From positions 1 through 35,949 of the forward strand of contig JBKKBI010000011.1 in assembly GCA_046714175.1 (NCBI GenBank): a DNA stretch of 35,949 nt, given 5' to 3'. A model generated the notes under the pieces. That model was given only the letters and a program-made list of their open reading frames with translations. It had not been told where the DNA came from and made no database searches. Below, piece after piece: positions 16,799 through 23,267 of this stretch. The DNA is from UBA11373 sp046714175. GTDB lineage: Bacteria; Actinomycetota; Acidimicrobiia; Spongiisociales; UBA11373. A program made the position numbers and the translations under genes. Numbering within the stretch: the first letter of the stretch is position 1; each line of letters begins with the position of its first letter.

Positions 16799-17898
16799 TG
16801 TGTTCCTCCTTGGTTGTCTTCCGTATCAGACCCCCCGGAGAGGTAGCGGCAGGCCTGGCGCGCCCACTGCAGATGCACGGTGGCTCCGAGGAGTCCGCGC
16901 TCGCGGTGGGGTGCGTCCAGGTTCTGCCGCACCACTTCGAGGGTGGTTCCGTGGGCCACATCGACGGCATATCTGGTGAACATGCCGAGGTAGATCACGT
17001 CGACCACTGTGCCACTCACGTCGCAAGAGGCGGGATCCCGGGGAGGCGCCCCTGCGATGTGAAGCGAAATCTTTTCCGGGCGCACGGTGAAGGCCTCGGC
17101 GCGTCCCGTGAGCAGCTCTGCCAGCGATGCCGGTACCACGTTCGACACTCCCACGAAGCCCGCCACGAAGGCGGAGTTGGGGGTTTCGTATACCTCCTGC
17201 GGGGGCCCCACCTGTTCGATTTTCCCGTGGTTGAACACCGCGAGGCGGTCGCTCATGTTGAGCGCCTCCTCCTGGTCGTGGGTCACGTAGATGAAGGTGA
17301 TACCGACATCGCGCTGGATCGATTTCAGCTCGATCTGCATGGCGTGTCGCAGCTTGAGATCGAGCGCCCCCAGCGGTTCGTCGAGGAGGATCACCCGGGG
17401 CCGGTTGATCAGCGCCCGGGCCAGGGCAACTCGCTGGCGCTGGCCACCGGAGAGCTGCCCGGGCTTGCGCTCTCCGAACGAGTTCAGGTGCACCATCTCC
17501 AGCGCTTCACCGACTCGCTGCGCCCGCTCGGTCTTGCCGACACCTCGCACCATGAGGCCGTAACCGACGTTTTCTGCCACCGTCATGTGGGGGAAGAGGG
17601 CGTAGTCCTGGAAGACCGTATTGACCTCACGCTGATAGGGAGCCAGGCCGGTGACGTCGGAACCGTGCAGCAGCACGCGACCCGCGGAAGGCTCCTCGAA
17701 GCCGGCGATCATCCGCAGACAGGTGGTCTTGCCCGAGCCGGACGGGCCGAGAAGCGAGAAGAATTCGCCGTCGAGGACGTCCAAGGACACCTCGTTTACG
17801 GCGACCACGTCGCCGAATCGTTTGCTGACCGCGTCCAGAGACACGGCTGCGGTAGTCGTCGGCACCCCCGCGAGCGAACTGCCCAGGCTCACCAGCAC
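16795..17898 (-). CDS. potA: Polyamine-type ABC transporter ATP-binding protein (PotA-like)
   Basis: A 367-aa ATPase and first gene of the operon. Walker A LLGPSGSGKTT is at about residues 49-59, the Q-loop lies in NTVFQDYALFPHMTV, the signature is QLSGGQRQRVALARAL, Walker B is VILLDEPLGALD, and the switch His lies in YVTHDQEEAL. A C-terminal TOBE-type regulatory domain (about 270-345) follows, with FTVRPEKISLH. The start is uncertain: GTG 17898 and GTG 17892 are both in frame, and the GAGGGGG ribosome-binding site is better spaced from 17892 (9 nt versus 3 nt). Confidence 0.9.
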   Translation of the reverse strand: MLVSLGSSLAGVPTTTAAVSLDAVSKRFGDVVAVNEVSLDVLDGEFFSLLGPSGSGKTTCLRMIAGFEEPSAGRVLLHGSDVTGLAPYQREVNTVFQDYALFPHMTVAENVGYGLMVRGVGKTERAQRVGEALEMVHLNSFGERKPGQLSGGQRQRVALARALINRPRVILLDEPLGALDLKLRHAMQIELKSIQRDVGITFIYVTHDQEEALNMSDRLAVFNHGKIEQVGPPQEVYETPNSAFVAGFVGVSNVVPASLAELLTGRAEAFTVRPEKISLHIAGAPPRDPASCDVSGTVVDVIYLGMFTRYAVDVAHGTTLEVVRQNLDAPHRERGLLGATVHLQWARQACRYLSGGSDTEDNQGGTQ

Positions 17899-17969
17899 AG
17901 ACCCCCTCGGTCACGCCCGTCTGGGCTGAGCAACGGTAGCGGGCGATTGCGCCCGATGTCGCGCTCACA

Positions 17970-17998
17970 TTGCGCCGGCGCCGGGGTGGTCGTACACT
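17970..17998 (+). promoter_or_regulatory. Promoter of the initiator tRNA gene (TTGCGC - 17 nt - TACACT)
   Basis: A -35 box TTGCGC (17970-17975) and a -10 box TACACT (17993-17998) have the optimal 17-nt spacing. The predicted start is near 18005, a few bases before the mature tRNA 5' end at 18011. Confidence 0.7.
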
Positions 17999-18010
17999 TG
18001 TGTAACACGA

Positions 18011-18085
<75 letters not shown>

Positions 18086-18092
18086 AACTCGG

Positions 18093-18114
18093 GACCCCCT
18101 CCTCTGAGGGGGTC
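18093..18114 (+). terminator. Terminator hairpin after tRNA-fMet
   Basis: GACCCCCTC-CTCT-GAGGGGGTC is a perfect 9-bp stem starting 9 nt past the tRNA. Only a short T-containing tail follows. Confidence 0.7.
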
Positions 18115-18218
18115 TCTGCGTTGTTGGTCCGCCTGCGGCGGAGCGGTCGGTTTCCGGTGCGCCCTGCTCGGTCGCCCCCGGAACCCTCCGAGGTGGCCCT
18201 TCGGGCCGCTCCATGGCT

Positions 18219-18248
18219 GGTTCAAATCCTCCCCCCGCTACGAACGAA
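18219..18248. repeat. tRNA-fMet 3'-end remnant, copy 2
   Basis: GGTTCAAATCCTCCCCCCGC then TACGAACGAA. It matches the tRNA T-arm and acceptor end for 23 bp. It also matches the right-hand copy at 26551-26580 for 30 bp, including the seven bases beyond the tRNA end. Copy 2 and the right end therefore share the same downstream flank. Confidence 0.75.
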
Positions 18249-18273
18249 AACCCCCTCCTTCGGAGGGAGTTTT
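18247..18273. terminator. Hairpin with A-tract and T-tract arms after remnant copy 2
   Basis: AAAAC-CCCCTCC and GGAGGG-AGTTTT pair over 12 positions with one mismatch and a TTC-type loop. A-run and T-run arms make it a plausible bidirectional terminator. Confidence 0.65.
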
Positions 18274-18284
18274 CGAGCTAACCA

Positions 18285-18303
18285 CTCCCCCCTTGTGGGG
18301 GAG
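18285..18303. terminator. Hairpin CTCCCCC / GGGGGAG
   Basis: A 7-bp perfect GC-rich stem with a 5-nt loop between tRNA remnants 2 and 3. No U-tract follows it. Confidence 0.4.
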
Positions 18304-18391
18304 CCGACGGGCCATAGGCTCGGCGGTGGGGGGTACTCAGCTCACAGCTAGGAGCTGACGGCGGTTCGGCGGTTCGGGCCGTTCCGTGTCT

Positions 18392-18414
18392 GGTTCAAAT
18401 CCTCCCCCAGCTAC
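18392..18414. repeat. tRNA-fMet 3'-end remnant, copy 3 (one substitution)
   Basis: GGTTCAAATCCTCCCCCAGC then TAC matches the tRNA end at 22 of 23 positions, with C to A at 18409. The 20 bp upstream resemble those upstream of copy 2. Confidence 0.65.
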
Positions 18415-18422
18415 TACCGAGG

Positions 18423-18443
18423 AACCCCTGCACCGAAGGGGTT
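18423..18443 (+). terminator. Hairpin after remnant copy 3
   Basis: AACCCCT and AGGGGTT form a 7-bp stem with a 7-nt loop, followed by TCTCGCTTCTC. It completes the pattern of a tRNA end followed by a hairpin seen four times in this window. Confidence 0.5.
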
Positions 18444-18466
18444 TCTCGCTTCTCAGGTGTTCCCTG

Positions 18467-18691
18467 CTCAAGGTCGAGCGGGCGGTTGCCGAGGCGACAC
18501 GAGCCGATGACGAGGCAACCCTGGCGCGGTCAAGTGAACTTGCCGCGGCAGCCACCGTTGCGCTCGGGACCGATCCCAATCTGGCCAAGCTGCTGACGAT
18601 CGCCTCCGCCGACCTCGCCCCACCCACCATCGACACCGCCACGGTGCTGCATCAAGCCTTCGCCAGCCTCACTCGTCTCAGGACTCGAATG
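18467..18691 (+). pseudogene. Fragment of a TIR/WD40-type gene (juxtamembrane helical segment)
   Basis: About 73 codons in one frame encode a helical segment containing LARSSELAAAATVALGTDPN, then LAKLLTIASADLAPP and a region ending ASLTRLRT. The intact TIR-WD40 protein at 23268 has the matching LARSRELAASAINVLDDNPE, then LSVLLGLEAIESTPP and EAINALREATHASRLRS directly after its membrane helix. The fragment has no TIR domain before it and no propeller after it, and it runs into out-of-frame sequence at the 3' end of the minus-strand TIR gene. I read it as the remnant of a deleted paralogue. Confidence 0.6.
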
Positions 18692-18692
18692 A

Positions 18693-20123
18693 TCAGTTCC
18701 CCTCGTCTTGCGGCGTGTAGTCGTCGGCGTAGAAGGGCATGTTCACCTGGGAGACGACGAGATCGAGTGGCACGGTGATGCCACGGCAGACATCAACGTC
18801 GCCCAGCCACGCCCGGCATGGGGCCCGCCACTCGACCCAGAAGTCGTAGCGACCCGGAGGGAGCCCCTCGGGGAAGTCGTACACGAACATCTCGCAGGGC
18901 TGAAGACCGGTCCGTGCCCCCAGCGCATAGGCCGCGCCACATGTGGCGCTGTTCTCACGTACAAGGTAATCGACGTGGAACCGGAGCGTCTGGCCGATGG
19001 GAAACGATCCATCGGCAAGCTCGGGCCCCGTCACCCTGGTCACGAATACTCGGAGGTCGTAGCCGGGAGTGGTGGTGCCGTCGAGTGGGAGCGGTATCTC
19101 GTCGCCGTTGACGAACCCATGGCGAATGTGGAATGGCTCGTACGCGCGCCCGTTCCCGGCTGGCCAGCCGCTCGGATCCACCATCTGCGCGTCGCGATAG
19201 CAGGTCGTCCCCTCGCAGGACTCACGGAGGAAATCAAGGCGAAGCGTCTCGGGCGCCGCGACGAGCACGGTCGGCGGGTTGGGCAAGTCGCCCCACAGGA
19301 CGTCCGCTCCGGGCGGCAGGGCACCGCCGGCGGCTGCTTGCACGAAGACGTCGATCAGGTGTGACGAGACGATGTTGGCACGATCGCGCTCATCCTCCGC
19401 GAGAGCCTGTTGTGCTCTCACCTCGTTCGTCTGGTCGACCGCGACGACGGCGCCGAGGGTGGCTGCGATCGCCAATACCAGCAAGGCGATGGCGGCGGCC
19501 CACGCCGTCCGCACCGTGCGGCGATGCTGACGCACCTCCTCGGAGCTCAGCTCGTCCTTGGGGACACCACGAATGGCGCTGGCAAGGTCGGCCACGGCAT
19601 CCGAGAACCTCGGATCGCTCAGGTCGAGGTGCTCGTCCGACCTCGCCCATCGCAGATCCACCCACCGCGGCTCCTCGAAGAACACCCCGGAGAGCGCAGG
19701 AGGGGCCGCAGTGGACGCCCCCGAGACATCGTCCTCTTCCCATCCGAAGTCGCCGTCGGTCACCACCGGCAGGATCCGCGAGACGTCCTTGTGAGCAACC
19801 CACCACTCGATCTCGCGGTTCACCCACTTGGACTTAGCCGCCTCCTTCGACAGCAACAAGACGAACCAGGCTGAGGCATCCATTGCCTCGGTGATCGACG
19901 ACCAGAGGTGCGGGTTCGCCGAGAGCGACGACTCGTCGCGGAAGATGCGCACCGCCCGGCGCTGCCACCAGGGCTTGGCAAAACGCTGCAGGCTGACCTG
20001 GAGGCGTGGGGCCAGGAGGCCGTCGGCGGCGTGGGAGTAGGACACGAAGGCGTCGTACCGAGACGACGCCCCCTGACGACCGCCATCGCCAATGGTGCCC
20101 AACGCACCCTCCCGGGTCAGCAC
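18693..20123 (-). CDS. TIR domain - single TM - cysteine-paired outer domain protein
   Basis: A 476-aa protein. The TIR domain (about residues 22-165) begins YDAFVSYSH, carries FRDESSLSANPHLWSSI, and has E104 in SKWVNREIEWW, where the catalytic Glu of NAD-cleaving TIRs lies. One membrane helix follows at about 208-229, preceded by HRRTVR (positive-inside, TIR cytoplasmic). The C-terminal 245 residues are unlike anything I recognise and contain all six Cys of the protein (303, 308, 395, 410, 436, 446), consistent with disulfides outside the membrane. The TIR is clearly paralogous to that of the gene at 23268. The start is GTG 20123 or TTG 20102, the latter with a GGGAGGG ribosome-binding site. 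It is divergent from the regulator-cyclase. Confidence 0.85.
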   Translation of the reverse strand: MLTREGALGTIGDGGRQGASSRYDAFVSYSHAADGLLAPRLQVSLQRFAKPWWQRRAVRIFRDESSLSANPHLWSSITEAMDASAWFVLLLSKEAAKSKWVNREIEWWVAHKDVSRILPVVTDGDFGWEEDDVSGASTAAPPALSGVFFEEPRWVDLRWARSDEHLDLSDPRFSDAVADLASAIRGVPKDELSSEEVRQHRRTVRTAWAAAIALLVLAIAATLGAVVAVDQTNEVRAQQALAEDERDRANIVSSHLIDVFVQAAAGGALPPGADVLWGDLPNPPTVLVAAPETLRLDFLRESCEGTTCYRDAQMVDPSGWPAGNGRAYEPFHIRHGFVNGDEIPLPLDGTTTPGYDLRVFVTRVTGPELADGSFPIGQTLRFHVDYLVRENSATCGAAYALGARTGLQPCEMFVYDFPEGLPPGRYDFWVEWRAPCRAWLGDVDVCRGITVPLDLVVSQVNMPFYADDYTPQDEGN

Positions 20124-20130
20124 CGGGGTT

Positions 20131-20148
20131 ATAGCAGGACCCTGCTAT
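20131..20148. promoter_or_regulatory. Perfect 8+8 palindrome over the TIR promoter (candidate operator)
   Basis: ATAGCAGG-AC-CCTGCTAT is a perfect inverted repeat. On the minus strand its edge forms TGCTATAAC, an extended -10 element lying directly ahead of the TIR gene start. A dimeric DNA-binding protein here would block or control TIR transcription. The adjacent SARP-type regulator is a candidate, though SARPs usually prefer direct repeats. Confidence 0.6.
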
Positions 20149-20397
20149 CCATCGCTTACGGCGCTACCGCACGTTTCCGGCCCTCGGCGCCGTCAAGACA
20201 TGCCGCGGCGGGTGGCTCCCCGCCCTCGCCGACAGCCTCAAAGATGCCGGGTCCGAACCCTTCCCGGGGCGCGGAGGAGGCTGACTAGAGGAACGACACG
20301 TCGATGCCCGTTAGAGGTTGGTAAGCGGCATACGAGATAGTCGGGGAACACCTCTTATGAAAATGTGCAGCCCGACCGCATGCCGAAGGGATCGGTA

Positions 20398-23265
20398 GTG
20401 TCAATGTTCGTGGATGTTCGTTTGCTCGGTTCCCTCCAGGTCGTTGATAGGTCAGGCCAGAGCATCGAGATCCCGGGCGAGCTACCGAAGGCGTTGCTCG
20501 CCATTCTTGCACTCGAGGCACCGACGCCCGTCAGTGGCGATCGCATAGTCGATGCCCTTTGGGGCGAGCAACCGCCCGATGCCCCCGAGGCCTCGCTCCA
20601 CTCAACCGTCTCCCGGCTGCGCCGCGCCCTGGGCAAGGACATCATCAAACGTGTCGCCGACAGCTATCTCCTCGAGATCCCTATGGCCAACTCCGACTTG
20701 GCCCGCTTTCGCCGTCACGTGCAGCGGGGTGTCCAATTCCGGACCCTTGGCCACCCCGCCAAAGGCGCCGAGGCCTTTCGCCAGGCCCTCGCCCAGTGGC
20801 GGGGGAGGGCGCTCTCCGACCTCCGCCGCTTCGAATTCGCCGAACAGGCCAGCCGTCGGCTGGAAGAAGAGCGGCTTATGGCGGTCGAGGCATTAATGGA
20901 CACCGAGCTCCTCGTGGGCGACCACGCCATGGTGCTCGGCGAGTTGAGCGGACTGGTCGAGTCCTTCCCGTTGCGGGAGCGCCTGTGGGGTCAGTTGATT
21001 CTGGCGCTGTACCGCTCGGGTCGCCAGGCCGAGGCCCTGCGTGCCTACGCCCGAGTGAAGGAGACCCTGGCAACCGAGCTCGGAGTGGAACCGTCGCCCG
21101 AGCTCGCCGCCCTCGAAGACCGCATCCTCCTCCACGATCCCGCCCTCACCGAGTTCGCGGACCCGACGCCAGCCGACTGGCTCGACAGCCCCGAACTCAT
21201 CACCTTCGCTACGGGGGAGACCGTGGTGCAAGAGGGGGGACCGGCCGACGCCGTCTATTGGATCGAGGCCGGGGAAGTGGAGATCTTTCGTACTGATGCC
21301 GACGGCTCCGAAGTACCGCTCGCCCGGTTGGGCACCGGCCGTTATTTCGGCGAGCTGGCCTCGCTGCTCGGTACCGGACGCACTGCTTCGGTTCGGGCCG
21401 CCACCCCGACCACCCTTTCGGTCCACACCGTCGAGAGCTTCCGCCGTCGCCTCGGCATAGAACGGGTCCGGCCCGAGAGTGGCTCCAGTTCCGCCGACGA
21501 GGTCCGCCAACTAGTCCGACAGGGCCAGTACCTGAAGGCTTATGACCTCGCCGCCGGTCAGCTCGAGTTGGGGAGCGGCGACCTCGAGCTGCGTTATCTA
21601 GCCGTGCTGGCTCTGGCTCGGTCGGGAGCCACCATCCAGGCCCGCCGTCGCTACGACTCCTTTGGTCTCGCCTCGGCGGAGGGCGCTTCCATCGCCGCCC
21701 GGCTCGCCGAGGACATCGCTGCCCTCGATGCTCGCCTCGACAAGGACATCGCCCTAGCCCGTGACGGTGAGCAGCGCCGGTTATGGGCGTCGCGCTCGGC
21801 GCGAGGCTACGGCGCCGCCTTCGAGCGCCACCGCTCCTCCTACCTGGCGGTGAATGCGGCCACGATGTGGCTTGTCGCCGGAGAGGAGGAGCGGGCCACC
21901 GCCTCCGCCCGCCAGGGCCTCGACACCATCTCCGAGGCGAAGGCCGCAAGTTCCGAGGACCGTTACTGGTTGCTGGTCTCCGAAGCCGAAGCCGCGCTAG
22001 TGCTCGGTGACCGCCAACGGGCCGAAGATGCTCTCGGGCGGGCCGGGCAGGGGAGCCAATCCGCATTTGCCTCGCGGGCGACGACGCTTCGTCAGCTCAA
22101 GCTCGTTTGCGAACTCAAGGGTCTCGACCCTTCGCTGCTTTCTGCCATCGCCAACCCGACCGTGGTCCATTTCTGCGGTCATCGCATCGGCGCACCCGGC
22201 GAAGGTAGCCGCTTTCCCGCCGAGGAGGAGCCGCGAGTGCAAGCCGATCTGAAGGCGGCGTTCGACCGATTGGGGGCCGGGATCGGCTATGGCTCCCTCG
22301 CCGCCGGGGCCGACATCATGGCCGCCGAGGTCCTCGTCGACCGGGGCGCCGAACTGCATGTCACCCTTCCCTTCGATCGGGAGGAGTTTGTCCGCACCTC
22401 CGTTGCGCCGGCTGGTCCAGCCTGGGTGCGTCGCTTCGAACGCTGCTTAGCCTCGGCGGCTGAGGTCGTCACCGCGGTCCCCGGCGAATATCTCGACGAC
22501 CCCACCCTTTTCGACTTCTGCGCTCGCATTGCCATGGGCGATGCACTGGTCCGGGCTCGACAGCTCGAGGCCGACGTCTGCCAGGTGGCGGTGTGGGACG
22601 GCGTGGAAACGGGCCAGACGGCCGGCACCTCGGTCGATGTCGCCCGCTGGAAGGCGGGCGGCTATCCCGCCACGATCATTGCGGCGGGTCGCACCGCCCT
22701 CGCCGCCAACGGTCCCGCCGCCCCACCCAAGCGTCAGGTCCGGGCGCTTCTCTTCGCCGACTTCGCCGGCTTCTCCCGCCTCTCCGACGCCCAGGTGCTC
22801 CTCTTCCAGGACAATGTGATGTCCGAGATCGGCCGTACCGTCGAGAAGTTCGGCGCCCACGTCCTCTCGGGCCGCACCTGGGGCGATGGTCTCTACCTGG
22901 TGTTTTCCGAAGTGGGGGCGGCGGCGCAGTGTGCACTCGATCTGCAGACCTCGATCAGCCAGATCGACTTCGAAGCCGCCGGCTTGCGCGGTTTGCGCGG
23001 GCTTCGCCTGGCCGCCCACGCCGCCCCGGTGTTCGAAGGATGGGATCCGATCGCAGGCGCTCGCCTGTTCTTTGGGGCCGGGGTCACTCAGACTGCTCGG
23101 ATCGAACCGCGCACCCCCGAGGGTGAGGTCTACGTCACCCATCCCTTTGCCGCCCTCGCCGCCCTCGCCGGCGACCTCTCGATCACCTGCCAGTACGTCG
23201 GCACCCTTCCCACCGCTAAGGGCTACGGGTCATTGCCCCTCTACGCTCTCCACCGAAAGGTGTAG
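20398..23265 (+). CDS. SARP/BTAD regulator - cNMP-binding - helical repeat - SLOG-like - class III nucleotidyl cyclase
   Basis: A 955-aa cytoplasmic multidomain protein. Residues about 5-95: OmpR-type winged helix (LPKALLAILAL, VDALWG, SLHSTVSRLRRALG). About 100-248: BTAD domain (RERLWGQLILALYRSGRQAEALRAY, ATELGVEPSPEL). About 265-350: cyclic-nucleotide-binding domain with the phosphate cassette YFGELASLLGTGRTASVRA (316-334). About 370-580: TPR/TRAFs-binding-like helices. About 586-760: Rossmann/SLOG-like domain (GYGSLAAGADIMAAEVLVDR). About 780-955: cyclase domain with metal-binding Asp788 (FADFAGFS) and Asp830 (GDGLYLVF). The base-specifying Lys/Asp are replaced by Arg826/Leu890 and the transition-state Asn by Thr897, with Arg901 kept. 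GTG 20398 has GAAGGGA 6 nt upstream, and other in-frame starts are 20365, 20380 and 20404. The next gene begins 2 nt after the stop. Confidence 0.85.
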   Translation: MSMFVDVRLLGSLQVVDRSGQSIEIPGELPKALLAILALEAPTPVSGDRIVDALWGEQPPDAPEASLHSTVSRLRRALGKDIIKRVADSYLLEIPMANSDLARFRRHVQRGVQFRTLGHPAKGAEAFRQALAQWRGRALSDLRRFEFAEQASRRLEEERLMAVEALMDTELLVGDHAMVLGELSGLVESFPLRERLWGQLILALYRSGRQAEALRAYARVKETLATELGVEPSPELAALEDRILLHDPALTEFADPTPADWLDSPELITFATGETVVQEGGPADAVYWIEAGEVEIFRTDADGSEVPLARLGTGRYFGELASLLGTGRTASVRAATPTTLSVHTVESFRRRLGIERVRPESGSSSADEVRQLVRQGQYLKAYDLAAGQLELGSGDLELRYLAVLALARSGATIQARRRYDSFGLASAEGASIAARLAEDIAALDARLDKDIALARDGEQRRLWASRSARGYGAAFERHRSSYLAVNAATMWLVAGEEERATASARQGLDTISEAKAASSEDRYWLLVSEAEAALVLGDRQRAEDALGRAGQGSQSAFASRATTLRQLKLVCELKGLDPSLLSAIANPTVVHFCGHRIGAPGEGSRFPAEEEPRVQADLKAAFDRLGAGIGYGSLAAGADIMAAEVLVDRGAELHVTLPFDREEFVRTSVAPAGPAWVRRFERCLASAAEVVTAVPGEYLDDPTLFDFCARIAMGDALVRARQLEADVCQVAVWDGVETGQTAGTSVDVARWKAGGYPATIIAAGRTALAANGPAAPPKRQVRALLFADFAGFSRLSDAQVLLFQDNVMSEIGRTVEKFGAHVLSGRTWGDGLYLVFSEVGAAAQCALDLQTSISQIDFEAAGLRGLRGLRLAAHAAPVFEGWDPIAGARLFFGAGVTQTARIEPRTPEGEVYVTHPFAALAALAGDLSITCQYVGTLPTAKGYGSLPLYALHRKV

Positions 23266-23267
23266 TC

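Larger units (their letters stand above)
18115..18466. other. Gene-free mosaic of tRNA 3'-end copies and hairpins at the left end of the island
   Basis: No coding gene is supported here. The stretch contains two partial tRNA-fMet 3'-end copies (18219-18248 and 18392-18414), each followed by its own terminator-like hairpin. The sequence just before both copies is related (TTCGGGCCG-Y-TCC...). This looks like the scars of repeated insertion or excision, or tandem duplication, at one attachment site. Confidence 0.6.

Noticed and set aside
17941..17954. Inverted repeat GGGCG-ATTG-CGCCC as operator of the pot operon
   Set aside because: The arms are only 5 bp and GC-rich, and the potA promoter cannot be placed, so this is easily chance in such sequence.
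18219..18414. Possible additional functional tRNA genes
   Set aside because: Only the T-arm and 3' acceptor strand are present. There is no 5' acceptor strand, D-arm or anticodon arm.
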